From Wuchereria bancrofti (Eukaryota; Nematoda; Chromadorea; Rhabditida; Onchocercidae): a DNA stretch of 64,000 bases. The translations under genes and the position numbers were made by a program. Location: positions 186,001 to 250,000 of the forward strand of contig SSBO01000008.1 of assembly GCA_005281725.1 (NCBI GenBank), written 5' to 3'. How positions within the stretch are numbered: position 1 is the first letter of the stretch; the number at the start of each line of letters is the position of its first letter. The notes below the pieces were generated by a model. The model saw nothing but the letters and a program-made list of their open reading frames with translations. It ran no database searches and had not been told where the DNA came from. Of this stretch, positions 1 through 12,400 are shown one piece after another.

Positions 1-48
1 TATTTAAATTCACAACTTGAATTTTCATTTTACTTCAAAACACATAAA

Positions 49-237
49 TCAAACTATAACCTGTTGCAATTCACTCGATTCCATTTCTTTTAGCAATGAT
101 AAAGCTGTATCGACCCGCTTAATTTCAACTTGCTGTTTACGAACTTCATTTGCTACATTCAACTCTGCATTTCGAATTATATCGTTTGAACACTTTGATC
201 TTTCACTTCCAGCTTTCATTGTTTCAGTTCGCTTCAT
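49..237 (-). CDS. small helical hypothetical protein, possibly a first exon
   Basis: An open frame of 62 codons starts with ATG at 237 and stops at 49. It is rich in Glu, Lys, Arg, Leu and Ser (MKRTETMKAG at the start, SLLKEMESSELQQ near the end) and looks like one or two amphipathic helices; no family is recognised. The ATG directly follows the acceptor CTGTTTTAG (238-246 on the + strand), which fits trans-splicing of a leader, or an internal exon. A possible donor CAACAG|GTTATAG at 61/60 would extend the gene leftward out of the window, so the stop at 49 may not be the true end. The opposite frame is Cys/Phe/Ser-rich and unlikely. It would lie within or beside the + strand gene ending at 511. 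Confidence 0.4.
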   Translation of the reverse strand: MKRTETMKAGSERSKCSNDIIRNAELNVANEVRKQQVEIKRVDTALSLLKEMESSELQQVIV

Positions 238-289
238 CTAAAACAGATTTTACTTATTAATAAAATATTTATGTGCTTATTTATTTTAG

Positions 290-511
290 GTGCTGCTTTA
301 TTACTTTTTGAATCACTGGACAGAACATACACTTCTCTCTGAAATAGCACGACTGGAAAAATTTCCACTGCACTTTAGTTTTAGCGAAATGTCAGCAATT
401 AATACTGAAGGCACTATTTTAGAAGATGGCAAAGAACCTCACGCAGACCATATCGAATTACAATTACGCATTAATCAAATAATAGATTTTTTTTTAAATA
501 AATTTCTATAA
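290..511 (+). CDS. 3' terminal exon of a gene cut by the window start
   Basis: The frame opens right after a good acceptor (TTTATTTTAG, ending at 289) with an in-frame stop just upstream, and runs about 73 codons to a stop at 509-511. The residues are mixed and protein-like (for example SEIARLEKFPLHFSFSEMS and ILEDGKEPHADHIELQLR), unlike the low-complexity shadows nearby. Two AATAAA signals follow immediately (497-502 and 524-529), as expected for a last exon. No family is recognised. The upstream exons should lie left of the window, which would place the small minus-strand gene at 49-237 in this gene's last intron. Confidence 0.4.
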   Translation: MLLYYFLNHWTEHTLLSEIARLEKFPLHFSFSEMSAINTEGTILEDGKEPHADHIELQLRINQIIDFFLNKFL

Positions 512-523
512 TAATTTTTTTTT

Positions 524-529
524 AATAAA
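524..529 (+). terminator. polyadenylation signal AATAAA
   Basis: AATAAA lies 13 bases past the stop codon at 511; another copy overlaps the end of the frame at 497-502. Both support a + strand 3' end here. Confidence 0.4.
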
Positions 530-752
530 TTTTTATTAACCGTTTCTTTTTTTCTATTTTTCATTCAATTTATTCAATATTTTTAATCACTTCTTGACAA
601 ATTTTAATGAATTTATTAGCTGTTACCCTCTCTCTATATCTCCTCTCCTCTCAATAGTTAGAGTCTTTCATTTAGCACTACCTCACTCCCCACCTATTTC
701 TCTTGGCAACAGCCTTTGGCAATAAATTCGTTAAAATATTACTTTTTCATAG

Positions 753-986
753 ATTGCTCTTATCTATTTAAATATCTCTAGTTTTTTTTTTTTTGAACTG
801 CAAAACACTAACACCGCGTATAAGAGACAAACAACTGATACATCGGCAATAAATGAAAGCACAAAAGGGAGTAAAATGGACAGTGATAATGAAATGCCCT
901 TTTTCGAAATGCCAGTTAGAAAAATAATAAAAAAATTCAAGGAAAATCTTTTAATCATTAAAAGTTTTTCTTCATTGTTAAGCTAA
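753..986 (+). other. possible short coding segment
   Basis: One + frame is open from 753 to the TAA at 984-986. From about 801 it has mixed, polar composition (QNTNTAYKRQ, then KMDSDNEMPFFEMP), more protein-like than the surroundings. The first ATG is at 876 and would give 36 residues. A CTCTAG followed by a run of T sits just upstream (776-794). The antisense strand has a 64-codon hydrophobic frame (764-958). No family is recognised and no downstream donor or poly(A) signal decides it. It could be an exon, a microprotein or chance. Confidence 0.18.
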
Positions 987-3350
987 TTCCGAGTTAGAGA
1001 AATATTTCATCTTCTTCTGAGCAACAAATGACCTTTGACCCCGGAAATATGAATCATGTTCATAATTTGCTACTCTTCCCCATCAATTTAAGATTTGTAA
1101 ATCATTCATTTAAGCAACTTCTAAGCTCCTTATTTTTCACACTCATAACCATAAAACCCTCTTTACAGAACGAACAGAGACATAATATTATTATGGCAGA
1201 GATCATTCCCAAGCTATGGAAGTATCTTTGATAATGATTCTGAAAGTTATATATAAGCCATGAATATCTGTTATTACATTCAACGATGCCAGTAATTTGA
1301 TCATACAGCTATAATGTAATCCAAAACATAAAAAGTTGAATAAGTACTGAACGCGAAAAACTGATGTATACTTCGGATAACAGTGCCGTTCCTTTTGACA
1401 AATATTTCAATAAAAATTACCACAATTGCTCGATTTGAACTCCACAGAGTTAATAAAACTTCTGAATGATTAAAATCATGAATCCAGTAGTTAATCTTTC
1501 AATTATCAAAATATAAAAACATCGTGAGAAAAAAAAACAAACGCATAATTGCTAACAATTATCATGTAGTGATAGATGCTTGATTTATCACCTTAAATAA
1601 GTAATTTCTAAAATTATGTAATAGCACTAGCATTAGAATATCACACAGTTAATGAGTTGGATTACATTTCTCACTTTGATCATTTCTACGTTACGAATGA
1701 AAATCGTTAACACACCACTTTATTTTCACTCATTCAATCACAATGACTTCTTTTACTTATTTAACATTTATCAAAGAATTAAAGAATACTACAGATGAAC
1801 ATATTACTACCATAAAGTTTAATTGAATTGTGACAAGGAATAAAAGCAATGTTAGTTAGAGACGCAATGTGTCATAGTATATAATGAAATAAGCGTGATA
1901 TTTCTCCCTCATATATATATAAAAATCAATTTTATTGCACGCATAGTGGTGTGTATCTATTTAAGTAAACATTAATAGTAACGTATTATACGTTATACAC
2001 ACCTGCACATACGTAAGCCTAGTTAGATAGAAATGTATCACAAAAAAAAAAAAATTACACCAGCTAAGCTTCCTTCTAGTATTTTTCTCTTTTCGTTTCA
2101 TTTTAATTTATTTGTAAATGGATAAATTTCGACATGAAACAAAAAATAAAATATAATAATAATATATGCTTTTACGAATTCCCTTCTTTTTTTTTCATTC
2201 AGAAATGAAAAAAGGAATTGTGACAAATTGTTCAAATGATTATAACATAGATATGACAAGGATTATGAAATGAATGTTCAATTTCCTTATCAATTTTATG
2301 AATGATAAAGAAAAGATTGATGTAAAAGATGAAAAAAAGAAATTTAATAAATTTAATTACTTGCAAACTGCACAAATCAAAAATTATCTAATTGGCTTCA
2401 TTTACGAATATGCTAAATTCTAAACAAATGAATACTGGTTGATTATGATGCAACGAGAGCGTGAACAAAAAGAAGACTAATTCAATTTTTGCTTTTCACC
2501 ATTTTGCTTTCTTATTTAGTCACTAAGGAGCTATAAAAGATTATATTGTGTATAATATTTAATAATTTCAGAAAGACAAAAGTGAGACTTGTTTAATTTT
2601 AGGTTATTTATCACCCCACAAAATTCAAAACAAGCATTAATCGTTAAGTAAGCTAGTAAAAAGCGAAAAGGGAAGAAGAATAGTATTAAAAATACATTCC
2701 AATCATATCTGCTCACCTAACTCACCATTCTTACCTAACCTGGCTCACATGACCCACCTGGCCCTCCTGACTCACATTAAGGAGGGAGATTCCAAATTAT
2801 GGACGTGAATCTTTAGAGCTGCTACACATGAGAGGGCTTCCAAAACTCACTTTAAGGGATTTTTCGTAGCGTTTCACGTAGTTTTACGTCTCTACTTGGC
2901 ATAACTTGGTTCTGTTAATTTGCCAGGCGAGATTTTACTTGAAAATTTCACACATTCGGGTCACGTGTTAGGACGATAATTTTTCTATTAGTTTCTGTAA
3001 ACCTTTGAAGTTTTCATTTTCAAAACAAAAAGGTTCCCCACAATTGATGGTACTTCAGATTTTCTGTGCTTTAGTTAAATTGATTATTCGTGTTTGATAA
3101 TATTGTTAATTAAATTTATTCCATCCTCATTAATCATCGATTTTTCTCAAATATTTATCAAATATCCTTAGAAATTTGATCAGATTTGCATCAATACACA
3201 ATATATTTTGAACAAATTTACCGAATATTGATTTAATTAGGCAACCAAATATTTTTCGATTGGGAACAATTTTAACAGTACACGTGTCATAGTTTATTAG
3301 CAATTTTCTACAATTTATAAACACATTAATGGGAAAATAAAAATTTCTTC
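987..3350. other. intergenic region, no gene recognised
   Basis: AT-rich sequence with only short chance frames. Two spots stand out. A perfect DR1-type site is at 1029-1041 (listed separately). A stretch at about 2710-2960 is clearly richer in G and C than its flanks and repeats CTNACTCAC-like words (2715-2775); it could be a decayed repeat or part of the promoter region of the gene starting at 3389. Confidence 0.5.
1029..1041 (-). promoter_or_regulatory. DR1 nuclear-receptor-like element
   Basis: The + strand reads TGACCTTTGACCC; on the - strand this is GGGTCAAAGGTCA, two direct AGGTCA-like half-sites with a 1-base spacer. DR1 elements are bound by RXR- and HNF4-type receptors, and nematodes have many HNF4-derived receptors. 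It lies about 2.3 kb upstream of the lem-3 start. Binding is inference only. Confidence 0.3.
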
Positions 3351-3362
3351 AAGTTTTTTTAG
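3351..3362 (+). promoter_or_regulatory. probable trans-splice acceptor upstream of lem-3
   Basis: A run of T ending in AG at 3361-3362 lies 26 bases before the ATG at 3389, leaving a very short 5' UTR. This is the usual spacing for spliced-leader addition in nematodes. An unseen upstream non-coding exon is the alternative. Confidence 0.45.
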
Positions 3363-3388
3363 GTAATATTTACAAATAATAAGCATCA

Positions 3389-6300
3389 ATGCCAAAAACA
3401 AATATACTTCATTTGCTAGCAGCAAGTAATAATCCAACAGCTTTGGATGCAGTACAAAATTTGCTAAAAACACGCCAGAAACATGTCAGTGAACGTGAGG
3501 AAGAGGGACTAACAGCATTACATGTAGCTGCAGCATGGGATAATTTGGCTATGTGTCAGTTATTGATGTATTTTGGTGCTGATCCTTCAGAAAAAGATGA
3601 TAATGGAAGGTGATTCAGGTTTTCATTCATTTCCAGCCATCATTTTCCTAAAATTTAATTTCATGTAAATTTCGGAATTTGCTGTAAGATTGAGAGAAAT
3701 AAAAAAATTATAACATATAACTTTTCTTGTATTGTTTCTCTCAGTCTTTTAAAGGCAGTAAAATACATTTCGTTTTTTTTTCTTTTTTTCTTAAATCTAA
3801 CTTGAAAATTTATATATTGAATAACATATCTAGTGATTTTTCACCGTTACTGTGCATTTTTTCATTTTTTAACGGCATTATGTGGTTGTTTACTACAAAA
3901 TTTTTCATTTTAAGGAACTCTCATATGTTGTACGTGGTTACTATGCTTAAAATTGACGAATGATTACACAAAAATGAAGAGAATAGCATAAACAAGAAAC
4001 TCAATTTTAAAGTTCTTTGTTATTAAGGAAAAAGTGCAGGTTAAATTGAATCCTTTCTGAAATCCGAGGAAGTAGTGCTTTTTGCTGAAAAAACTTTTCA
4101 TTTTAATTTTTAGTTTGAAAGTTATTTCTAAATATACAGTTTTATTTTTGCATTACAGGACAGCGAAAGATATGGCAAAAGGATCAGTGAAAAAATTTTT
4201 CGAGCGTCTCTATGAAACTCCTGAAAAAAGTCGTTCTGTGCAGCAGTCATTTTTGCGTGCTCTAAATCGACTGTTTTCGTGTGCACCGAAGATTATCAAA
4301 ACACCTCCGCAGCTGAGGAGGTCGCATTCCTGGTCACCTTCTTATGATGGGAGGGAGAATTTCTTGTCAAAAGAGGAAAAGCGATTACGGTGGGCTTTTC
4401 GGAAGAATCAATCAGGTTTTCCCGCTGGTAAAACTGGGAAAAAAAAGTTCTTTTCTCCGTTAGGTAAGAATATATAATTAGAACAGAAACAAATATATTT
4501 GATATATGGAACATTTTTCACTGTTTTTTTTAATTTTTAATAATTTCACTTTTCCTGAAATTTCTCAACTGTACTTTGTGAGTAAGGTTGCAAAATAGTC
4601 GGCTTTTTTTTTCGAAGAAATCATAATGGATCTTTATGTATCGAGACACTTACGTCGATTTTTTCTGTTTTAATTTCCTCATCAAACCGAAATGGCATTA
4701 CATTTGCTAAAGCTGCTGCATTACAGCTCTTAGAAATAAGCTTTCAGAAAAAAATGAACTAGTTTAACTCCAAATAGAGTGAGGAAAGCATAGAAGCACT
4801 TCATTTAAAACTAGAATGGTATAATATGGTTGCATATTTCTATAATTACCGGTCCCTTTTTTTTTTTTCGAGTCTTTATTAGGCTGTTTTTCCGAATTCG
4901 GTCTACTTTTCTGTCAAATTTAGATTTGTTAAGTTTTTGATACATTTAATAATCTGCCTGATTGAAATTATTTCTTTTTAGCAGTTAAGCAATACAAATG
5001 TTAGGAATTCAAGTGATTTCTTGGAAACACTAAAATGACCGGGTATAGGTAAATTGTAAGGTGATATACTAATTTAGTTTTGAAGGAAAAAAATCATCTG
5101 AACGAACATCTGCTCGCACTGAAAAAGTGCGCTCATCGCAGTATTTCACTTCGTCATCTGGGAAACTGCCTGAGCCTGAAAGCAATGATAATACGACTTA
5201 CGCTACAGCTCTTGAATATAATACTAAAGATGGTCATGGTTTGTCTTGTAACCAAAATTCAAATAATACTTCGTCTTGTATTTTATCCGAAGAAATCGCA
5301 TCACTGAAAATTGATTCAGTCTCGCCTCAGGTTACGGATTGGGTGGCCAAAGAATTTCCTGCTAAAAGTAACTGTTTTTCTCTGAATTTTTCTTCTTTTA
5401 AATTTGATTCCATATTATTATGTCAGAAATTTCCAAAATGAATCTAGAATTCATTTCCTAGAATAGATGATTTTATTGGAAGATAGAATTATGGAAGATT
5501 TTAAAGTTATAATCTTTACTCATTTTGTGATACAATTTACGAAATATCGTGCCAACATATAACGTTACATTCTAGTTTCAAGTATAAAGATTCCGGCCGA
5601 AATTTTGACAGTAGTGCGTCAGTTGTCTGATGGACAGTTAAAACAAGAATTAGCCGAAAGGCAAGTAATTAACGCTTAATTTTTGTTTTAAACATTTAAT
5701 TTCACGCATGCTTTCCCTTCGGATGTTTCCCTAATGTCTTTTCAAGGAATCGGATTTCAGTAATATGAATATATCATCACTTTGATTTTGTTCAGAACAC
5801 GAGAAAAGAAGCTTGCTTCTTCATCCAGCTAAAGTTTCTAGCGCGAAAAGCTGCTGAAAACTGGAAAATATGAACTTCTGGAGTCCTTAAATTTATGTTT
5901 TCCTTTCGAAGTTTGTCCTGACCGATTTTAATGTTGAATTAGGTCGTAATCATTTCTCAGGGAAAAATGTGATAAGAGCTAGATATTTTTAGGGGTGAGT
6001 GTATCGGACCATTGCTTGAAACTACGCGTCCGGCGTATGAGTTAAAACTGGCACGTTTGATTGCAAATCTGCCTTCCAGTGCTCCGAAATTAAGTAAATA
6101 ATATATTTATAAGCTCATTTCCTAAAAGTGGTTGATTTTCCTTCAAATCCTTTAATTTCAAAAATTGCTTCAATTACTTTCTGCAGAGTACAGCTGGGCA
6201 CTTGAACGTTGGATAGCTGGCCAACCATTTTCTGAAGGTTCGAAGCTTGACCAAATTCTTATAGGCAGTTTTGCTGAGAGTGAACAGTGGAGGGGAGGCA

Positions 6301-7723
6301 ATAGACCTACTTCATTTTGTTATATTTTAATTGGTGAGTTCTAAAGAAAAGATATCGTTGAAGTTTGATATTATATTTAATTTGACATTATATTAGCTTG
6401 ATAATTATTTTTAGCTAGCTATGTTATTTTTACAATTCATATATAAAATTGGTTAGGTACATTTTACTATTTTTTTTTTATAAACTTTTTCCATAGAAAT
6501 ATTACCGTTCGAATTTCTTGTAAAATCATGTATTTTTCAGATCCTTCTATCATCAGCCTTCCTAGCAATAGCTGTACAATGCAGCAGTTTGTTGATTCTA
6601 TATTTTATATTGGCAAAGGAAAACGTTCCCGTCCTTTCCAACATTTGGTGGATGCTGTCCGGGCCAAAGGTTTTGGCGTTGGTGTTCTGTCGGTAGGAGA
6701 AATAATTTGAAATCTTGGATTATTCTCAAAAGTTATCCTCACTGTTAGTCTGTGTGATCAACATTTTGTTTTCTGAGCAAAAAACTGAATGAAATTATTT
6801 CATTGTCAGATACATATTCCATATTCTGAAGCAAATGTATATATTATTGTAGTAACGTTATCTCAAACGCTGTTATAGAATATTGGAAAGTTTTTTACGG
6901 ATCACTGAACTGAATTAGGCATGCAAAATCATCTAATTACTTAAAGCTAGTCCTTAAAATTTTGTCGTGGTTTTGTCATTTCATCCAATGATTTTGCTTT
7001 TTTTGAGTCGCAGACTAAGAAACTGCAGAGAACTGTTAATTTCAGAAAAGTAAAAAACTGCAAAAGATTGTCGATCTTTGGGATGCTGGCCATGGTGTTG
7101 TGTCGTTACATATTTTCCAGAATACAATTCCCACGGAAGCATTTACAAGAGAGGCAGCAATGATTGATGCTATCGGTAAATTTGTTCATATATATTTCAG
7201 TGCATTCTCACATCATTTAATGTAGCATAACTTGAATTAAGTGATCTATGTTGATGTAATTGGATATTTTATCTTATAACTTTTTCTTCCGATAAGGATA
7301 TCACAACTGTCTTTGAGGTAAAAAATCTCTACACTTCCATGAAATATATTTTGTATCGAGGAATAAGTTGAAATTCTTCTTATGTTAAACAATTCATCAA
7401 CAAATTACAGCAAGAATCTCCTAAATGAGTGTTTTTACTTAAATGAATCAAAAACGCCTTGATATAGACGATATTATTATTTAATCTAAGAAACTTAGAT
7501 TTAAATAGTTTTCTTGCTCGCAAATTTTTATATCATAAAATGAAATTAACTAGGTCTCCGAAATTTGACAAATGTCAGAAGAGGTGATTACTATGGTCCT
7601 GCGAAAAATTGGACAACAAAAGAAAAAACAATCTACGGCAGCTATCTGTTGTTCAATGCTTTATCAATATTTCACGTTGAAGGTTGTCGTGAAATATATG
7701 AAGACGATGTGCAGGAAAACTAG
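3389..7723 (+). CDS. lem-3: LEM-3/ANKLE1-like ankyrin, LEM and GIY-YIG endonuclease
   Basis: Nine exons: 3389-3609, 4159-4463, 5086-5367, 5576-5660, 5993-6093, 6187-6333, 6541-6692, 7046-7175 and 7554-7723. They sum to 1593 nt, 530 aa, closing in frame. Residues 1-85 form ankyrin repeats (GLTALHVAAAWDNLAMCQLL, then DDNGRTAKDMA). About 85-265 is polar and low in motifs. A LEM domain follows at about 276-320 (LSDGQLKQELAERGECIGPL). A GIY-YIG nuclease occupies about 375-500, with CYILID, IFYIGKGKRSRP near 401-412, and the expected acidic residue in REAAMIDAIG near 466-474. In C. elegans LEM-3 cuts DNA bridges late in mitosis and acts in repair; human ANKLE1 has the same order. Intron 4 must use a GC donor (AG|GCAAGT at 5661) to keep the LEM frame. 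The nuclease motifs appear intact, so I expect an active enzyme. Boundaries of the middle region are least certain. Confidence 0.9.
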
Positions 7724-9370
7724 CTTCAATCTGTAACAGTTTCAGTGATTCTGATGGTATCTTGAATAGCATTTTGTTTGTTTAATTCGTGCAAAAGCTT
7801 TTTTATAAATTGTTTAAACTGTGTGGATGGTACTGTAATCACATGTAGTAAAACATGGCGCAGACTTGGCTCTTCGTGTAGCAAAAGTTACGTGCTACTC
7901 ATTGTTCAAAATTATGCATCATCAGTTAATTTTTTTCTCTTATGAATTAATTGTTATACCTTCCTCATCTTTCCTGTTATTGATTTCACCTTTTGCTGAA
8001 TGATGATAGAATTCTCGGAAATTTGATATATATTGTTGATTATTATGCTTTGATAATTTAAAAGTGTGATACTGTTTCTTTTATTTACAATCAGTGTTTG
8101 AGGTTGATATTTTTTTCTCTTTTTGTTATCCTGTAGCTCAATGTGATATACGAAATATCAGGTGTTTTCGTCTTTTTGTGTTCAACTGGTTTTAGAAACC
8201 TTTAATTTTTCAACAGGAATTATTTTTCTCATTTTGCTGCAATCATAACTTTTTTGATACAAAAATATCTGTTGTTAAATTGGCGAAGTTTTTGTTTGTT
8301 AGATCAATTTTTTTGCTCTGAACTTATCAACTTGAATGCATTTCCATTATTTAATTAAATAAAGGCATATTGCGATTATCATGCGAAATGAATGGTTCGT
8401 GAAATTATAAGTTTTATTCCGTTCCTTCTTCATAAATTAATTTTCAAATTTATAAGTTACTCATTCGTTGTTTTTGTATTCCTCTCACAGAGTTAAATTT
8501 ACGGATTATTTCTATTACAATATCTTGTTATATTCTGGTCCTAATTGTTCTTTTCTCTTCCATATCTTCTTTTCCAGTGTTATTTCTCGAATCCTTTCAC
8601 CATCTATTGTAGGCATACAATTGTTGGTATTGTATAAATTCACATTTTTGCTAATTCATGATGGGTAGTTAATTGCTTTATAAGTTTACGTATTCGCCTA
8701 TTGACTAGTTGCAATGTTGTCTTATACTGATTTTTTTTCCCAACTTTCATTTGTGCATATAAGCATGTGTTTCAATAAAAAAAGTCAGTATAAACGAAAG
8801 CAATCATTGTATTATGAGGTTTTATTGCTTTCTTCTACTTTACTATTTATTACTTATTTAGTACCTTCCAGCGTTCATTTATTTATCTTTGCACTTTACA
8901 GAAAGATTGGGAAACTGTGGGAAAGAAAGCAAATTTTTCCTTTTTTTTTAAATGTATGCACAAAAAGATAGGTAAAAAAACAGGCACTGAGTAACCAGCT
9001 GGAATACTGAAAGAAGTAAAAAGGATAGTTAAAAATATTTTTTGGACATTAATTCTTAATGCAAATGGGATATTCATCGCTCCGTGATAAGTGAACATTC
9101 TGAAATTGCTCTGTGATCATCACCGTTACATTATCAAGTCTCTATTTCCTTCGTCATTTACCAGACCATATCAAATTTGTTATTAATATATGTGATCGAT
9201 TAAATTAGGAGTCGAGTTATAATCACTAACTGCAAGTAAATCAAGGGTTTTATAAAAATTTTAAGTGAATGCGTATTACGGATTTTACCGAAGTCTTATT
9301 CATGTCCTCCAAAAATGTAACGAGAACATGTTGGGATGGATTAATCCAAAATTAAAGTTAAAATGATCAG
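7724..9370. other. 3' flank of lem-3 and spacer to the TTC14-like gene
   Basis: No coding frame with sensible composition. A first clear AATAAA is at 8358-8363 (635 bases past the stop) and another at 8773-8778. The rest is T-rich and unremarkable. Confidence 0.5.
8358..8363 (+). terminator. candidate polyadenylation signal for lem-3
   Basis: First clear AATAAA downstream of the lem-3 stop. The long 3' UTR it implies makes this only a candidate. Confidence 0.3.
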
Positions 9371-9403
9371 TTTTCAGTGTCTATATTATTATATTGGTAC
9401 AGG
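9371..9403 (+). promoter_or_regulatory. probable trans-splice acceptor upstream of the TTC14-like gene
   Basis: TTTTCAG ends at 9377 and a second AG (GGTACAG) ends at 9402, next to the ATG at 9404. Either would leave a 5' UTR of 1 to 26 bases. In-frame reading continues upstream to 9377 without another ATG, so ATG 9404 is the natural start. Confidence 0.4.
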
Positions 9404-12400
9404 ATGTCACCACCATCAACTGCAACTAGTAGGCGACATCGATGTCGTTTATCAAGTCGTAATTATCATCACGATCGAGCAAATGAATACACAAATGGAT
9501 TCAGCAGTCATTCTAGGGAGAATGATTTAGATATAAAATGTGGAAATTTTTTACCTGAAGATGGTGTAGAAGAACTTCTGAATAATGATTCTACAATGTT
9601 AAGTGCTAAATATGATGGTTTTCCGGTTTTTGAATGTTTTGCAACGGAGATTAGTAGCGTGGATGCGAAGAAGAAGTTGTATAATGATTTACGGGTATGA
9701 TTTGAAATGGTTTAATTTTAACCTAAATGGTAGAGATTAGGAATACATGGCATGCATTGGTTCCATTCTATGCTTAGAGGATTTTTTAGAATGGAAAACG
9801 AGTAATTTTTTTTTAATCCTACTGACGTACTGGCCATACTTGTTTATATTGGTCATCTAAGAGGTTTATCAGCAATATTCTTAAACATATATTTTTAAAT
9901 TTTAGATTGGTGATGAATTATGCTTCCGAATCCGCCGTGTTGAGCTTGCTGGTGTTTATGCTGAACCTATTTGTATGCTACATTCATTTCGACGAAGTTT
10001 GAGGTGGATTAATGATTTTCAAGTGAGTTTTGTGACTTTTCATTTAATAATGATATAGCACCACATTTATTGTTGACATAATGCGTACTATCTCATGGTT
10101 TACCTGGTCAAATGAATTTATTGCTACATCATTTTTGGTGTTATTGCCCATTTGATGGATGAATAATAAAGTGTGAGGCACTTTTATTTAACGTTCAGTT
10201 GAAGCTGTTCCAGAGCATGCTCAATTGGAGAGCAGCCTTAACGAAGTAACTACCTGATTTTGATTGGTATTAATATTGTCTCTGGAATGAAGCTACTAGT
10301 TCTTAATCTCTCCTGTTCATTTAAAACCATTGTTATTGCTAGTCAATAATGCTTTTATAGGTTTTACTCGGGCGAAACTTACAAAGTGGACGTGACTACC
10401 GACCAAACGATTTGATCAAAGGTTCGATTAAATTTGTTGCTATTTTATTACTGGCTTAATCGCTTTGTTTTGCAGTTTTGGTAGTTGGCTTTGATGACGA
10501 AACGGAAATTCCAGTTTTTGCTATAGATGAAGATGCGGTAAGTATTTTTTGCAGGTTTTTTCATTTTCTCGTTGTATATGCATATATTACAAGTGGCTAT
10601 GAAAAATGGAACTGAAATGGTTCTCAAAAACAATCTAAATATGAATTTAATATTATAATTTTAATGTGGACTTAGTTTTTTTTATTTTTGTATCTTCAGT
10701 TTATTCATTTTTCTTTTCAATTGAGGGTCTTTTGACGGAAGCTGAATTGCCGACTTACTTCAGGTTAGCTGAATTTCATATTTTACAATTTCATTGAAAA
10801 TTTGGTCTCGTAGTTTAGTTAATTCCCTGCAGCATTACTGGCAGTACTTAGATGATATTGAAATATTACAAAAATTTTCTCTGAAAGTTTCAGGAATGTT
10901 ATTAAGTAGTTAAAAGTTATTTTAAACCTACTGATTCGATTTGCATTGATGCAGTTTATTGAATTTTTTTATGAATTAGAAGGTTCACTGTACGATTATT
11001 TTTGTTCTGCTTTCAACCTCGAAAGCAGAAGTGACCTGAATAAATTATTAAAACTCAAAAAATTTCGAATTCAACAAAGATGTGTATTAAAGGAATGGTG
11101 AGAAAATTGGGACCAAAACTTTCGATGAATATCTCAAAGGCTATCTGCCAGCCACTAATCCTAATCTCGCAGCTCTTTTTGGTGTGGAGACTGACTTAGC
11201 TTTTTCTTTTTTGCATGAATTAAAAGGTTCTTTTCAAATAAATAAATGCACTTATGTATACCTTCTTTAATTGCATAGTTTTAGAAAATTAAGCTTGAAA
11301 AGAGTTTGTAAAGAAATAGTCGTTGTGATCCTTTCTTTGTGTGAAATTTTTAGATATATTCAAAAACAGTTGGTGGAAGTGCATAATATTCAAACCTAAA
11401 TTTCAGATACTGATTTTTCATCAAACCATCGTGCTCCTTACATCCGTCGTAGGCAAAATGAGGATCTTTCAATGAGTGTTGCTAAAAGAGGCGTTGATAG
11501 GATTCGAGAAGGCGAAAATGCTGCTGCTGTGCAGCATTTCAACAAAGCACTTTCCATTTGTGGAAAAAATATTGAAGCTTTAGTTGGCAGAGCAGCTGCG
11601 TATGTTGTTTCTGCTTTTATTATATATATATATATATTTCTGCTTTTATTTCGTTTCCAGAAGGAATAAGTTAATAATAGAAGTTTTCTAAAGGCTATTT
11701 TTTTTCTGTACTGGAATCGATAATTGAAGTTGATTTCATGAGTTTAGGTATGCCAATATGGGGCAATATAATTTGGCAGAAACAGACTTAGATGAAGCTT
11801 TGACAATAAATGCATCGCATACTAATGCAAGAAATTATATGATCGAAACGCTATTACAGGAAGCTAAGAGGTAATAATTACAATTAGCTTCATGTAAGTA
11901 ATGCATAATTGCCGCTTATTCAGATTTCAAATCTATGCATGAATTCCAGAACCACCTAGAAATCGGATTTTAAAGAGTAAGAAATTCTGAAAAGGGTGGT
12001 AAGCAAAATAGAACTGAAATAAATGACAGAGAAAAAGGAAAAAAAATTAAATGCAGCTGTTTGTGATATCTTAAATTAATGTAAGGAAATGGAACTAACG
12101 TTAATATATCATTTCTTAATGCTGTACCAGATGTCGATGAAGTTGATTATTGGATTCGTAGCAAGCTAATGTTTTATTCATTTGTTTGCTTATATTTCAT
12201 TTGCTGATTCGACGTTATAATTAATTTGCTGGTTAACAACTTAAATTTTCTCCAAAATTAAGTGGTTAGCTTGATGGTTTAGTATTTGCATTATGTGATA
12301 TCTTTTGTCATGCTATCAGCGATTGAATTGGTCTTTTTTTCCCTTTTTTTGTATTTTAGATTAGAAGAAGTTGGTAAAAAGGATGAAGCGAAAGCGAAAT

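Noticed and set aside
4690..4775. Ankyrin-like string in lem-3 intron 2 (GITFAKAAALQLLE)
   Set aside because: It lacks usable donor and acceptor phases with exons 2 and 3, which already join in frame; treated as chance or a decayed exon.
10699..10732. Alternative acceptor TATCTTCAG for exon 5 of the TTC14-like gene
   Set aside because: A better pyrimidine tract but it reads into TGA after 11 codons; the weaker acceptor at 10725 keeps the family motif (LLTEAELPTYF).
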